Shown: positions 26,839 to 38,440, counted from the first letter of the stretch. The stretch is 64,000 nt of DNA from Gammaproteobacteria bacterium (GCA_018820925.1 JAHJNJ010000017.1:174317-238316), one strand, 5' to 3'. Numbers and translations: made by a program. The notes: generated from the letters alone by a model not told the origin.

Positions 26839-28428
26839 CTATGCGGGCGCAAGCAGTTTGGCAAGCCTGTTCCAGGCATGGGCATTGCCTTTGCTGTCCG
26901 GGGATTCCTCGGTGGTGAATCTCGCCGCGCGTGCAAGCTCGGACGGCGACAGCGGCTGCTGTACCGACAGCAGCATATCCAGCACCGCCACATCCGCTTC
27001 CGACGCGTCGTTGCGCCTCTGCAGGATACGCTTGCGCAACGTGATGTCTCCCGCATGCAGGGTTGCGATGGCAAACGGCACCGACATGTTTTGCGCCAGT
27101 TGCCGGAATGTCTCGCGCTCGTCGTGCTTGAGGAAGGCGGCATCCACGATCACCGGAAATCCCGCCAGCAATAACTGGCGCGCCAGTTCGAGCAACCGCG
27201 CATAAGTGCGCCGCGTTGCTTCCGGGCTATAGATGTCGCCGACAAGGACGCGACTGTTCTCCAGCATGCCCAACCCGAAAAGCCGCTTGCGTTCGACATC
27301 GGAGCGGATGCGGATGGCGCCCATCTGCTGCAGCGCCAGCTGGGAAAAAGTGGTTTTGCCCGAACCGGGCAGGCCGTGTGTGATGATCAATGCCGGCGCG
27401 TATTGCGCCAGACATTGCCTTGCCAATGCCAGGTAACTGCGGCAAGCGGCCATCTCTCCGGACTTGGCATGCCTGGAAATGTCATCCTGGCTGGCTCGAA
27501 TGGCGCAAACCTTGGCGCGTACCGTGGCCCGGTAAGCGAGATAGAAGCGCAGCACGGACAAGCCACCGTAATCGCCGCCCGCTTCCAGATAGGCATTCAA
27601 CAAACGCCATGCCAGCTCCGGATGATTGCGATGCAGCAGGTCCATCACCAGAAAGGCAACCTCATCCATGACATCTATCCAGCGCAAGGTGGGATTGAAT
27701 TCGATACCGTCAAAGGGAACGGGCTTGTCACCGGCCAGCACGATGTTGCCGAGATGCAGGTCGCCGTGGCACTCGCGTACAAAACCCTGAACGCGGCGCG
27801 CCTCCAGCTTCTCCCTGCATTCGACGTATTCGGCCTCGGTGGCAGCTTCCAGTGCCGCGATATGCTTCCTGTCTGCAGCGCCGGTCAACAGCGCGCGCAA
27901 CTGCTCGAAGTTTTGCAGAGCGGCCGCATTGATCAATGTCGCAGTACCGAACTTCGAGGCCATATCCGCCACGGGCAGGCCGGCATGAAAGCGCGCAACA
28001 CCGGCAGCCAGGCGGTCAATGTGCTGCGGCGTGATTTTGCCGCGTTGCAGCATGCCATCCATCAGGTTGGCGGAATCAAAACGATGCATTTTGACTGCAT
28101 ATTCGAACGCCGGTTGAACCCCGAACGCGGGGGCTTCCGGGCTGCCGCCTATGGCTACGGTTTCGAGATAGATATCGGGTGCGGTGCGCCGGTTGAGCCT
28201 GATTTCCTCATCGCAAAAATAGCGCCGCGTTTCCTGATCCGTGTAATCCAGGAAGCCCAGGTTGAGCGCCTTCTTGATCTTGTAGGCATATTTCCCGGCG
28301 AGCAGCACCCACGAGATATGCGTCTCGATTACTTTTACGGGAGGTGCGGTTCGGGCATGGCGGTGCGGATCGCACAGCGCGGCGATGATCTTTTGCTGGT
28401 TCGCGTAATTGCCGTGAGCATCACTCAT
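26839..28428 (-). CDS. Aminoglycoside-phosphotransferase-like kinase fused to P-loop kinase
   Basis: A 529-residue bifunctional-looking protein. The first ~330 residues have the APH/choline-kinase fold with the catalytic ECHGDLHLGNI motif and the Mg-binding FDGIEFNP. The C-terminal ~200 residues form a P-loop kinase with GLPGSGKTTFSQ and an IVDAAFLKHDERE segment, resembling gluconate or zeta-toxin-like kinases. This architecture is common and usually annotated as AAA-family ATPase with APH domain; the substrate is unknown. The ATG at 28428 is preferred over a GTG at 28470. Confidence 0.9.
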   Translation of the reverse strand: MSDAHGNYANQQKIIAALCDPHRHARTAPPVKVIETHISWVLLAGKYAYKIKKALNLGFLDYTDQETRRYFCDEEIRLNRRTAPDIYLETVAIGGSPEAPAFGVQPAFEYAVKMHRFDSANLMDGMLQRGKITPQHIDRLAAGVARFHAGLPVADMASKFGTATLINAAALQNFEQLRALLTGAADRKHIAALEAATEAEYVECREKLEARRVQGFVRECHGDLHLGNIVLAGDKPVPFDGIEFNPTLRWIDVMDEVAFLVMDLLHRNHPELAWRLLNAYLEAGGDYGGLSVLRFYLAYRATVRAKVCAIRASQDDISRHAKSGEMAACRSYLALARQCLAQYAPALIITHGLPGSGKTTFSQLALQQMGAIRIRSDVERKRLFGLGMLENSRVLVGDIYSPEATRRTYARLLELARQLLLAGFPVIVDAAFLKHDERETFRQLAQNMSVPFAIATLHAGDITLRKRILQRRNDASEADVAVLDMLLSVQQPLSPSELARAARFTTEESPDSKGNAHAWNRLAKLLAPA

Positions 28429-28729
28429 AATTTGCGCATCCCCGGAAACACATCGATTCTGCAAATTCACGATGAAGTATCAATACAAGCCTGACCCTGC
28501 CATGCAGGCCCATCATACCCGAATACGCCGAGGCAAATAATCCTCCCGCAGCACACCAGAGTTCTGTTCTCATCAGACTGAAGTGCAGTGGGTATGCGGA
28601 CAAGTTGCATCCGGCGCCATATGCACATAGTAACTTTCAGCAATAATATTCAAGGAAAATTACGTTCGTTCTTGACCGGGACAGGGGTTATCAATACGAT
28701 TGAACGACACGATGACTGTTCAGGAAATC

Positions 28730-29689
28730 ATGATGCGCAATCTTCTTAATCTCATCATCATTCCCTTCTGTTTGATGTGCATATCCACCGGCGCTCAAGG
28801 CGCCGAACATGGAAAGGCAAGCAGGATATCCGGGGCCACGCGCCTGCCCAAAGCCGGAACGGTCTTCAGTGATTGTCCGGGTTGCCCCGCAATGGTGGTC
28901 GTACCGGCAGGCCGATTTGAGATGGGTTCGCCCGATTCGGAAGAGGCACGGAGCGACGACGAAGGCCCCATGCACCGGGTCAGAGTTTCCGCCTTTGCGC
29001 TGGGCAGGACCGAGATCACCCTGGGCCAGTTCGCAAAATTTGTACAAGACACAAAGTACAGCGTCGGCGACAATTGCCGCACACTCGAAGACGGCAAGTT
29101 TGAAATGCGCAGCGGTCGCAGCTGGCGCGATCCCGGCTTCCCGCAAAACAGCCAATACCCGGTTTCCTGCATCAGCTGGAATGATGCACGGGCTTATGCA
29201 CAATGGCTGTCACGCAAGACGGGAAAACAATACCGTCTGCCGACCGAGGCGGAATGGGAATACGCCGCGCGCGCCCGCACCGTCACGGCACGTTACTGGG
29301 GAAACAGCCCGGACAAAGCATGCCGATACGCGAATGTGGCCGACATGGCCGCAAAAGCAAAAATAACCAGTGCATCATTCTGGCTGTTACACAATTGCAG
29401 GGATGGTTTTGCCTATACCGCCCCGGTGGGCCGTTTCAAGGCCAATGCCTTCGGACTGAAAGATATGCTGGGAAACCTGTGGGAGTGGACAGAAGACAGC
29501 TATCACGACAGCTACGACAGTGCTCCGGATGCTGGCAACGCCTGGCAGGGAGACGGCAAGAAACGCGTGATTCGCGGCGGATCGTGGAACAACAGTCCCG
29601 AACGGGTGCGCGCGGCCAAACGTGGCAGGGACAATCCGAACAGCCGTTTCTGCAACATCGGTTTTCGTTTGGCCAGATCGCTGCCCTAG
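28730..29689 (+). CDS. SUMF1/FGE-like secreted protein without catalytic cysteines
   Basis: A 319-residue protein with an N-terminal signal peptide (MMRNLLNLIIIPFCLMCISTGAQGA) and a formylglycine-generating-enzyme-like fold: VVVPAGRFEMGSPDSEEA, YRLPTEAEWEYAARA, GLKDMLGNLWEWTEDS, and RVIRGGSWNNSPERVRAA. True aerobic FGE has two cysteines in the GGS region; here that stretch has none, so it is probably not a sulfatase activator. Starts further upstream (TTG 28700, ATG 28712) are open, but the chosen one follows CAGGAAATC and gives a proper signal peptide. It precedes the HiPIP gene by 72 bases on the same strand. Confidence 0.88.
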   Translation: MMRNLLNLIIIPFCLMCISTGAQGAEHGKASRISGATRLPKAGTVFSDCPGCPAMVVVPAGRFEMGSPDSEEARSDDEGPMHRVRVSAFALGRTEITLGQFAKFVQDTKYSVGDNCRTLEDGKFEMRSGRSWRDPGFPQNSQYPVSCISWNDARAYAQWLSRKTGKQYRLPTEAEWEYAARARTVTARYWGNSPDKACRYANVADMAAKAKITSASFWLLHNCRDGFAYTAPVGRFKANAFGLKDMLGNLWEWTEDSYHDSYDSAPDAGNAWQGDGKKRVIRGGSWNNSPERVRAAKRGRDNPNSRFCNIGFRLARSLP

Positions 29690-29760
29690 CAGCGCGCAGT
29701 GGCACGATTTCCTGTGCCCTTTTGCCACATCACCCCGCATTCTGACCACAGGAGTTTTGA

Positions 29761-31659
<1,899 letters not shown>

Positions 31660-31660
31660 T

Positions 31661-31748
31661 GTAGGTGCGAATTCACCTCGAAGAGGTTCCTGCACCCTGT
31701 GGGTGTTCGCACGTTGTCCGCCCATCGTGCGAATAAATTCGCACCTAC
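31661..31748. repeat. Palindromic repeat, family C, copy 1 (inside the ATPase operon)
   Basis: It begins GTAGGTGCGAATTC and ends GAATAAATTCGCACCTAC, inverted arms with a less conserved centre. Related copies are at 38174-38231 and 61695-61752. It separates atpD from atpC by 110 bases, where the genes of this operon are otherwise overlapping or nearly so. Confidence 0.88.
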
Positions 31749-31769
31749 ATCTGCGTCAACTTCGCCGCC

Positions 31770-32162
31770 ATGATGAACCTTAAAATCCTCTTGCCCTACA
31801 AAGTCTTCGCCGAAAAGACCGGCGTGTCGCGCATCGTCGCACGCAGCAGCGAAGGTTCGTTCGGATTATTGCCGCACCGGCTGGATTGCGTGGCAGCACT
31901 GGTACCGGGAATCCTGATTTTCGAAACCGAAACCGAGGGCGAGGTATACATGGCTGTCGATGAAGGGGTACTGGTCAAAAGCGGGATGGATGTACAGGTT
32001 TCGGTGCGCAATGCCATCGGCGGCACGGACTTGAGCAAACTGCACGCGGCGGTGGAACAGGAATACCTGAATCTGGACGATCAGGAGAAGAAAGTGCGTT
32101 CGGTGCTGGCAAGACTGGAAAGCGGCTTCATACGGCGTTTTGCGGAGTTCCATCATGAATGA
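31770..32162 (+). CDS. atpC: N-type ATPase epsilon subunit
   Basis: A 130-residue central-stalk subunit, beginning MMNLKILLPYKVFAEKTGVSRIVARSSEGSFGLLPHR, the beta-sandwich of F-type epsilon with the GSFGLLPHR signature, followed by a helical tail from about residue 90. The exact start is uncertain because two ATGs are adjacent and no clear ribosome binding site is seen; the repeat upstream may have displaced it. Its stop overlaps the start of atpQ by eight bases. Confidence 0.92.
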   Translation: MMNLKILLPYKVFAEKTGVSRIVARSSEGSFGLLPHRLDCVAALVPGILIFETETEGEVYMAVDEGVLVKSGMDVQVSVRNAIGGTDLSKLHAAVEQEYLNLDDQEKKVRSVLARLESGFIRRFAEFHHE

Positions 32163-32487
32163 TGAACAGAAAGACAAGCACGCTGCCGAAAGCAAGTTCG
32201 GCCGGCAGGTAGGTGAAATGGCGGCGCTCAAACTCAAGGCGCAACGCCACACCACGCAAACCGTCTGGACCGGTCTGGGCATGATGGGGCTGGTGGGATG
32301 GTCGGTGGCGGTGCCCACACTGCTCGGTGCCGCACTCGGGATCTGGATCGACAAGCACTATCCGGGCAGCCATTCCTGGACGCTCGCGCTGTTGGTCATG
32401 GGTTTGTGTCTCGGCTGTGTTAATGCCTGGCATTGGGTGGCCAAGGAAGACAAGGAAATCCACAGGGAGGGAGACGACAATGACTGA
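32155..32487 (+). CDS. atpQ: N-type ATPase accessory subunit AtpQ (AtpI-like)
   Basis: A 110-residue membrane protein with two hydrophobic helices (about 38-62 and 73-92), the first containing GMMGLVGWSVAVPTLLGAALG. It occupies the AtpQ/AtpI position of N-ATPase operons, whose proteins are thought to help assemble the c-ring or regulate ion handling. It overlaps the preceding atpC by eight bases and the following atpR by eight bases. Confidence 0.85.
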   Translation: MNDEQKDKHAAESKFGRQVGEMAALKLKAQRHTTQTVWTGLGMMGLVGWSVAVPTLLGAALGIWIDKHYPGSHSWTLALLVMGLCLGCVNAWHWVAKEDKEIHREGDDND

Positions 32488-32791
32488 TGCTTTGGACTTT
32501 ATCTCTTCCCTGATCGCGGGCCTTTTGCTCGGTGCATTTTTTTTCGGCGGACTGTGGTGGACCGTGCGCAAGGGTCTCAAGTCGCAGCGAGCAGCCCTCT
32601 GGTTCTTCGGCAGCATGTTGTTGCGCACCGGCGTGGTCATGCTCGGCTTCTATTGGTTACTGGGGGATAGTTGGCAGCGCATGCTGGTCGGCCTGCTCGG
32701 ATTTTTCATTGCACGATTGCTCGTGACGTGGCTCACCCGCGAAGCCGAACAACCCGGGCCATTGGTACAGGAAGCAGATCATGAATCTTAG
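32480..32791 (+). CDS. atpR: N-type ATPase subunit AtpR
   Basis: A 103-residue protein with three hydrophobic stretches, beginning MTDALDFISSLIAGLLLGAFFFGGLWW. AtpR is found only in N-ATPase operons, between AtpQ and the a subunit; a role with the c-ring has been proposed. GGGAGG lies 9 bases before the ATG. It overlaps atpB by eleven bases. Confidence 0.85.
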   Translation: MTDALDFISSLIAGLLLGAFFFGGLWWTVRKGLKSQRAALWFFGSMLLRTGVVMLGFYWLLGDSWQRMLVGLLGFFIARLLVTWLTREAEQPGPLVQEADHES

Positions 32792-33482
32792 CCCCGACCA
32801 AATCATCTTCTGGCAATACGGCTTTTTCAAGCTCAATGCCACGATCCTGTACACGTGGGGTTTGATGTGTGTGCTGGTGGTCGGATCGATACTGGTGACG
32901 CGCAAGCTTTCCCTGGAGATACAACGTACCCGCTGGCAGAATCTGCTGGAAATCATCGTTACCGGTATCGAGAAACAAATCGAAGAGGTGGGTCTGACCC
33001 ACCCGCGAAAATATATCGGCTTCCTCGGCACCCTGTTTTTGTTTGTAGCGATGGCCAGTCTGTTCACCATCGTACCCGGCTATGAACCGCCAACAGGTTC
33101 GCTCTCGACCACGGCCGCGCTGGCGCTTTGTGTGTTTGTCGCAGTGCCGCTGTTCGGCATTGAAGCCGGCGGGCTGGGCGAATATCTGGAGGAATATGTG
33201 AAACCGACAGTCATCATGCTGCCGTTCAATATCATCGGTGAATTCTCGCGCACCCTGGCACTGGCTGCACGTCTGTTCGGCAACATGATGAGCGGAACGA
33301 TGATCCTCGCCATCCTGCTGACCATCACGCCCTACCTGTTGCCCATTGCCATGAGCGTGCTCGGCCTGCTGACCGGCATGGTGCAGGCCTACATCTTCAG
33401 CATTCTGGCGACGGTCTATATTGCGGCTGCTACGCGCGCCAGTAAACCAAAGCCGGAATCGGATGCGACACCTGCAAAATGA
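32781..33482 (+). CDS. atpB: N-type ATPase subunit a
   Basis: The 233-residue membrane stator subunit with about five or six helices. The essential arginine lies in LALAARLFGNMMSGTM, and the TM helix after it ends SVLGLLTGMVQAYIFSILATVYIAAA, as in F-type a subunits. It forms the ion half-channels at the c-ring. It overlaps atpR and is 24 bases upstream of atpE. Confidence 0.94.
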   Translation: MNLSPDQIIFWQYGFFKLNATILYTWGLMCVLVVGSILVTRKLSLEIQRTRWQNLLEIIVTGIEKQIEEVGLTHPRKYIGFLGTLFLFVAMASLFTIVPGYEPPTGSLSTTAALALCVFVAVPLFGIEAGGLGEYLEEYVKPTVIMLPFNIIGEFSRTLALAARLFGNMMSGTMILAILLTITPYLLPIAMSVLGLLTGMVQAYIFSILATVYIAAATRASKPKPESDATPAK

Positions 33483-33506
33483 ACGCCTACTACGAAAGGA
33501 AACACC

Positions 33507-33788
33507 ATGGATAGCATGACAATTATCGCAGTCGCATCAATCATCACCGCCGGACTGACGATTGCCATCGGCAGTGTCGGGCCTGCGCTCGGAGAAGGAC
33601 GCGCGGTCGCCACGGCACTGACCTCACTGGCACAGCAGCCCGATGCCTCGGCGACCATTACCCGTACCTTGTTTGTCGGTCTGGCCATGGTCGAATCGGT
33701 TGCCATCTACTGCTTCGTGGTCTCGATGATTCTGATTTTTGCCAACCCGTTCTGGAATCATGTCATCGCTCAGGCTGCCGGAAAGTGA
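33507..33788 (+). CDS. atpE: N-type ATPase subunit c
   Basis: A 93-residue two-helix rotor subunit. Helix 1 carries GPALGEG, placing a Glu at the position that is Gln in the Na+-binding Ilyobacter ring, and helix 2 carries the carboxylate motif VESVAIYCF, with the Ser and Tyr found in Na+-type sites. The two-carboxylate arrangement is typical of N-ATPases, for which both sodium specificity (proposed from sequence) and proton specificity (reported, as I recall, for a Burkholderia enzyme) have been argued. The ion cannot be settled by sequence alone. The ATG follows GAAAGGAAA. Confidence 0.94.
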   Translation: MDSMTIIAVASIITAGLTIAIGSVGPALGEGRAVATALTSLAQQPDASATITRTLFVGLAMVESVAIYCFVVSMILIFANPFWNHVIAQAAGK

Positions 33789-33791
33789 ACC

Positions 33792-34604
33792 ATGTTGATT
33801 GACTGGTTCACTGTTATCGCGCAAATCGTCAACTTCCTCATCCTGGTGTGGTTGTTGAAGCGCTTCCTGTACAAACCCATTCTCAATGCGATCGACACGC
33901 GCGAAAAAAAGATTGCCAAGGAGTTGGCAGATGCCGACCTGAAGAAGGCTGAAGCCCTGAAGGAGCGAGATGAATTTCAGCACAAGAATGAGGAGTTCGA
34001 CCGGCATCGCGCGACACTCATGAGCAAGGTAACGCAGGAGGCGCAAACCGAACGTCAGCGACTTCTTGAGGAAGCGCGGGAGGCTGCCGACACTTTAAGC
34101 GCCAAGCGGCACGCAGCGCTGCTCAGCGATGCACACACTCTGAACCAGACACTCAGGCAACGCACCCAACAGGAAGTATTCTCCATAGCGCGCAAGGCAC
34201 TGACGGACCTTGCCGCCGCCAGTCTGGAAGAACGCATGACCGGGGTCTTCATTCGCCGTTTGTATGAGCTGGATGAACAGGTGAAAAAGAATCTCGGCGA
34301 AACGTTCAAGACAGCCTCTGCGCCCGCGCTGTTGCACAGTGCATTTGACTTGCCTGAACCGCAGCGCGCGGCGATACAAAAAGCGCTCAACGAAACCTTC
34401 TCGGCGGATATTTCCCTGCGCTTCGAGACTGCGCCGCATCTGGTCAGCGGTATCGAGTTATCGGCGAACGGACAAAAGATTGCATGGAGCATTTCTGACT
34501 ATCTGGCAGCGCTGGGCAAGAGCGTCGACGAACTTCTGAAAGAGAAGGACAAAGCAGAAGCCGAGGCTCAGGCCAAGCCCGAAGCCGCCCCGAAGAGCAC
34601 CTGA
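33792..34604 (+). CDS. atpF: N-type ATPase subunit b, long form
   Basis: A 270-residue subunit: one N-terminal membrane helix (about 5-25) followed by a long charged coiled coil, then a C-terminal region (about 145-245) reminiscent of the delta subunit. N-ATPase operons lack a separate delta gene and have such extended b subunits, as here. It forms the peripheral stalk. The start lies three bases after the atpE stop, implying coupling. Confidence 0.92.
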   Translation: MLIDWFTVIAQIVNFLILVWLLKRFLYKPILNAIDTREKKIAKELADADLKKAEALKERDEFQHKNEEFDRHRATLMSKVTQEAQTERQRLLEEAREAADTLSAKRHAALLSDAHTLNQTLRQRTQQEVFSIARKALTDLAAASLEERMTGVFIRRLYELDEQVKKNLGETFKTASAPALLHSAFDLPEPQRAAIQKALNETFSADISLRFETAPHLVSGIELSANGQKIAWSISDYLAALGKSVDELLKEKDKAEAEAQAKPEAAPKST

Positions 34605-34606
34605 CC

Positions 34607-36154
34607 GTGGAACCCGACAGCCTGCAAAATATTCTCGACACAGCACTGGCCGAAATTGGCCAGGCGCGGGAAACATACGAACCGCGACTCACCCCGCGCG
34701 AAGTGGGCACGATCACCAGCGTTGCCACGGGTATCGCCATGGTATCCGGCCTGCCCGGCGTGAGCTTTGAAGAAGTGCTGAAATTCCCCGGCGATATCTA
34801 CGGCATTGCATTCAACGTCGATGAGACGGAAATCGGCGTCGTGCTGCTGGGCGATTACGCGCATCTGCAGGCGGGAGATGAGGTCGAGCGCAGGGGGCAT
34901 GTGGTGGACGTGCCGGTGGGTGACGGTTTGATCGGTCGCATCATCAATCCCATGGGACACCCGCTGGATGGCAACGGCCCCGTGGCTTCCAGTGCGCGCC
35001 TGCCGGTCGAGCGCCCCTCCGCTCCCATCATGGACCGCGCCCCCGTCACCGTGCCGCTGCAGACCGGCATCAAAGTCATCGATGCGCTCATTCCTGTCGG
35101 GCACGGCCAGCGCGAACTGATTCTCGGCGACCGGCAGACCGGCAAGACCGCGATTGCGCTGGATACGATACTCAACCAACGCGGCCAGAATGTGTTGTGC
35201 GTGTATTGCGCCATCGGCCAGCGCGCCTCCGGCGTGGCCAAAGTGATCGCCGCCCTGCGCGAAAACGGCGCGCTGGAATACACCGTCGTGGTGGTGACCG
35301 AAGGCAACGATCCACCCGGCCTCGCCTATATCGCACCCTATTCCGCAACCAGCATTGCCGAATACTTCATGGAACAGGGTCGCGACGTGCTGGTGGTTTA
35401 CGACGACCTCACACATCATGCGCGCGCCTATCGCGAACTGTCGCTGCTGTTGCGCCGACCGCCCGGTCGCGAGGCTTTTCCCGGCGACATTTTTTACATC
35501 CATTCGCGTCTGCTGGAACGCGCGACCCATTTGCTCGACGAACTCGGCGGCGGCTCGCTGACTGCGTTGCCCATCATCGAGACTGAAGCACAGGATATTT
35601 CCGCCTACATTCCGACCAACCTGATTTCCATCACCGACGGACAGATCTATTTGTCGCCGTCCCTGTTCGAATTGGGCGTACTGCCCGCAGTCGATGTCGG
35701 CAAATCCGTTTCGCGCGTTGGCGGCAAAGCACAGCGTGCGGCCTACCGCGCCGTCGCGGGCGATCTCAAACTTGCCTACGCCCAGTTCGAGGAACTGGAA
35801 ACCTTTGCCAAATTCGGCGCGCGTCTGGATGACGACACACGCAAGATCATCGAGCACGGACGGCGCATCCGCGCCTGCCTGAAACAGCCAGAATTTGCGC
35901 CGGTGTCCGTACCTGCGCAAATCGCCGTGCTGCTGGCATTGACGGCAGAATTATTCGACAACGTGCCGCTGGATAAAATGAAGGATGCCGAGCAGGCCGT
36001 GCACAAGGCGGCCGAGGATATACCGCCGGAGGTATGCACGCGCCTGGAAACGGCCGACAAGTTGAGCGATGAGGATCGCAAACAGATCATCGATATCGCG
36101 CACCAGGCACTCGAACCTTTCCAGCCCAAGCCCGAAGCAAAGGCAGCACCATGA
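34607..36154 (+). CDS. atpA: N-type ATPase alpha subunit
   Basis: The 515-residue nucleotide-binding subunit, P-loop [13 protein letters not shown] and the alpha signature [21 protein letters not shown]. The start is GTG at 34607, two bases after the atpF stop, and the first residues ([16 protein letters not shown]) match the normal alpha N-terminus. Its stop overlaps atpG by four bases. Confidence 0.95.
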   Translation: MEPDSLQNILDTALAEIGQARETYEPRLTPREVGTITSVATGIAMVSGLPGVSFEEVLKFPGDIYGIAFNVDETEIGVVLLGDYAHLQAGDEVERRGHVVDVPVGDGLIGRIINPMGHPLDGNGPVASSARLPVERPSAPIMDRAPVTVPLQTGIKVIDALIPVGHGQRELILGDRQTGKTAIALDTILNQRGQNVLCVYCAIGQRASGVAKVIAALRENGALEYTVVVVTEGNDPPGLAYIAPYSATSIAEYFMEQGRDVLVVYDDLTHHARAYRELSLLLRRPPGREAFPGDIFYIHSRLLERATHLLDELGGGSLTALPIIETEAQDISAYIPTNLISITDGQIYLSPSLFELGVLPAVDVGKSVSRVGGKAQRAAYRAVAGDLKLAYAQFEELETFAKFGARLDDDTRKIIEHGRRIRACLKQPEFAPVSVPAQIAVLLALTAELFDNVPLDKMKDAEQAVHKAAEDIPPEVCTRLETADKLSDEDRKQIIDIAHQALEPFQPKPEAKAAP

Positions 36155-37077
36155 GCGAATCCGCCGCCAGCCTGCGCCACCAAATCGCCAGCGCCGGCGA
36201 TCTGGAATCCGTGGTGCGCACGATGAAGGCCATGGCTGCATCCAACATCGGGCAATACGAAAATGCGGTGCGTTCCCTTGGCGATTATTACCGCACGGTG
36301 CAACTGGGCCTGGCGGCCTGTCTGCGCCAGGATAGTCCACCTGCAATCACGGGCCGCAAGTTGCATCAGGAAACCAATGCGATCGGCGCGATCGTGTTTG
36401 GCTCGGATCAGGGACTGGTCGGCCAATTCAATGAAGTGATGGTGGAGTTTGTTGTTGATGCGCTGGGAAAACTGCCCGGCAAAAAAACCGTCTGGGCCGT
36501 GGGCGAACGCATCCAGTCCCGTCTTGAAGAAACCGACCTGTCGCCGTTAGCCGGTTTCACCCTGCCAAATTCAATCAGCGCGATCACACCGCTGGTCGGA
36601 CAGATCCTGATCGAAATGGAAGCCCGCCGTGAAAAGGACGAGATCACACAGGTCTATGTTTTTCACAACCAGCCCAAAACCGGTTCAATCTACGCACCCG
36701 TGAGTCAACGGTTGCTACCACTGGATGCAATATGGCGGCGCGATCTGGCCGCGACCCAATGGCCGACCGGCAACCTGCCGGAAGTTATTGGCGAAAACGA
36801 AAAAACACTGCGTGCACTGGTGCGCGAATATCTTTTTGTTTCGCTGTTCCGTGCCTGTGCGGAATCGCTGGCCAGCGAAAACGCCAGCCGTCTGGCCGCC
36901 ATGCAGCGCGCCGAAAAGAATATCGACGAGCTGCTGGAAGATTTGAACCGCACGTTTCACCGCCTGCGTCAAAGCGGGATCGACGAAGAACTGTTTGATG
37001 TCGTTTCAGGATTTGAAGCGCTGGCAACACCCCAGGTGCAAGGTGAGCAGGCGAACAAGTTGAAAGGATCACCATGA
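36151..37077 (+). CDS. atpG: N-type ATPase gamma subunit
   Basis: A 308-residue central-stalk subunit, with the conserved N-terminal [19 protein letters not shown] segment forming one half of the coiled coil and a C-terminal [21 protein letters not shown] helix forming the other, as in F-type gamma. The gene overlaps atpA upstream and, at its end, overlaps the start of the polyphosphate kinase gene by four bases. Confidence 0.93.
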   Translation: MSESAASLRHQIASAGDLESVVRTMKAMAASNIGQYENAVRSLGDYYRTVQLGLAACLRQDSPPAITGRKLHQETNAIGAIVFGSDQGLVGQFNEVMVEFVVDALGKLPGKKTVWAVGERIQSRLEETDLSPLAGFTLPNSISAITPLVGQILIEMEARREKDEITQVYVFHNQPKTGSIYAPVSQRLLPLDAIWRRDLAATQWPTGNLPEVIGENEKTLRALVREYLFVSLFRACAESLASENASRLAAMQRAEKNIDELLEDLNRTFHRLRQSGIDEELFDVVSGFEALATPQVQGEQANKLKGSP

Positions 37078-37946
37078 AAATCAAATCCAGGGATTTCCGC
37101 GTTCACGCAGGCGACAAGGTCAAACTGAAGAAGTGGCCGACGCAGGTGAAGCCCGTTTACCATTCGAAGGAGCAGTATCAGAAATTGCTCGAAGAGCAGG
37201 TTGCCGAACTCAGCAAGTTGCAACAGTTGCTCTACGCTTCCGATCGCTATTCTGTTCTGCTGATCTTCCAGGCCATGGATGCGGCGGGCAAGGATGGCGC
37301 CATCAAGCACGTGATGTCCGGCATCAATCCGCAGGGTTGCCAAGTATTCAGTTTCAAGCACCCGAGCGCGCAGGAACTGGAGCATGATTTCCTCTGGCGC
37401 ACCACGCAGTCGTTGCCGGAACGGGGACGCATCGGCATTTTCAACCGCTCCTATTACGAGGAAGTGCTCATCGTGCGCGTGCATCCGGATATCCTGCAGG
37501 CACAAAATATTCCGCCCGAGTTGCTGAACAAGAAGACGATCTGGCAGGAACGCTACAACTCCATCACCGATCTGGAAGATCATCTGCACCGCAACGGTAC
37601 ACGCATCATCAAATTTTTCCTGCACCTTTCGAAGGAAGAGCAGCGCAAGCGTTTTCTGGAACGCATCGACGACACCGACAAGAACTGGAAATTCAGCCCT
37701 GCCGACATCGAAGAGCGCGGATACTGGGATCAGTACATGCAGGCCTATGAAGCGTGCCTGAGTGCAACCAGCACGAAAGACGCCCCCTGGTATGTCGTCC
37801 CCGCCGACGACAAGGAGAATGCGCGACTGATCATTTCGCAGATCATTCTCGATACTTTCAAAACACTCAAAATGCATTACCCCGAGGTCGACAAGAAACG
37901 CAAACAGGAATTACTGGCTATCCGCAAACAGCTGGAAATGCGCTGA
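37074..37946 (+). CDS. ppk2: Polyphosphate kinase 2 (PPK2 family), translationally coupled to atpG
   Basis: A 290-residue phosphotransferase that uses inorganic polyphosphate to phosphorylate a nucleotide. Walker-type [13 protein letters not shown] is at about 69-81 and the second motif [16 protein letters not shown] is of the PPK2 subgroup often assigned to class III (AMP and ADP phosphorylation; TIGR03709 relatives); the DRS of class I is NRS here. The start ATGA overlaps the stop of atpG, so the gene is a true last member of the ATPase operon rather than a chance neighbour. Confidence 0.93.
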   Translation: MKIKSRDFRVHAGDKVKLKKWPTQVKPVYHSKEQYQKLLEEQVAELSKLQQLLYASDRYSVLLIFQAMDAAGKDGAIKHVMSGINPQGCQVFSFKHPSAQELEHDFLWRTTQSLPERGRIGIFNRSYYEEVLIVRVHPDILQAQNIPPELLNKKTIWQERYNSITDLEDHLHRNGTRIIKFFLHLSKEEQRKRFLERIDDTDKNWKFSPADIEERGYWDQYMQAYEACLSATSTKDAPWYVVPADDKENARLIISQIILDTFKTLKMHYPEVDKKRKQELLAIRKQLEMR

Positions 37947-38056
37947 TTTATTCCGTTCGCCGTTAAGTAGTGACTTAGCACAGGGGCATCGTGCTTAGTC
38001 AATACTTAGTAGTTCCATCAGAACCTGTCGAGGGGCTTTGAATTCAACTCATTGAA

Positions 38057-38141
38057 CTGATTTATTCCTCCATTCATGGTTCGACAAGGCCTTTAGTCCT
38101 GAGCCTGTCGAAGGGTCACCACGAACGGAGGAATAAATCAG
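38057..38141. repeat. Palindromic repeat, family A, copy 2
   Basis: Outer arms CTGATTTATTCCTCC and GGAGGAATAAATCAG surround the same core as copy 1 (TTCATGGTTCGACAAG... CACCACGAACGG). The extended outer arms are copy-specific. Confidence 0.88.
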
Positions 38142-38173
38142 CGCTTCCCTGAAAAAGGAAGACGATAGAGTTT

Positions 38174-38231
38174 GTAGGTGCGAATTCATTCGCACGATCA
38201 TTGCGCTATGTGCGAATAAATTCGCACCTAC
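38174..38231. repeat. Palindromic repeat, family C, copy 2
   Basis: GTAGGTGCGAATTCATTCGC at the left, AATAAATTCGCACCTAC at the right; 58 bases, the standard size of the family. Confidence 0.9.
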
Positions 38232-38242
38232 ATAGGCAGTGT

Positions 38243-38320
38243 GTAGGATGGGTGGAGCGCAGCGATACCCATCGCTAATGTTGAAAAATGATGGGTATCG
38301 CTGCGCTCCACCCATCCTAC
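38243..38320. repeat. Palindromic repeat, family B, copy 2
   Basis: GTAGGATGGGTGGAGCGCAG and its inverse CTGCGCTCCACCCATCCTAC around an AT-rich centre; 78 bases, arms identical to those of copy 1. Confidence 0.9.
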
Positions 38321-38440
38321 GATTTATTGGTTCCGGCTCGTCCTGCTTTGGCTTGACCGAATGCCATGAGCCAATGAACCTTCTTTAATCGGATTGAACC
38401 GGGTGGGCAATCACTGCATCTCATGCCCACTCAGTACAAA

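Larger units (their letters stand above)
37947..38440. other. Repeat-filled spacer after ppk2
   Basis: A 494-base gene-free spacer with family A (38057-38141), C (38174-38231) and B (38243-38320) repeats in tandem. The rest shows no gene or clear terminator; the ppk2 and EamA genes point toward each other here. Confidence 0.7.

Noticed and set aside
28730..29689. Sulfatase-activating formylglycine-generating enzyme
   Set aside because: Both catalytic cysteines are absent, and there is no sulfatase gene nearby.
34568..35920. A 450-codon minus-strand open frame across atpA
   Set aside because: Shadow of atpA.
38057..38320. CRISPR array or insertion sequence
   Set aside because: The repeats are different palindromic families without regular spacers, and no transposase or cas gene is nearby.
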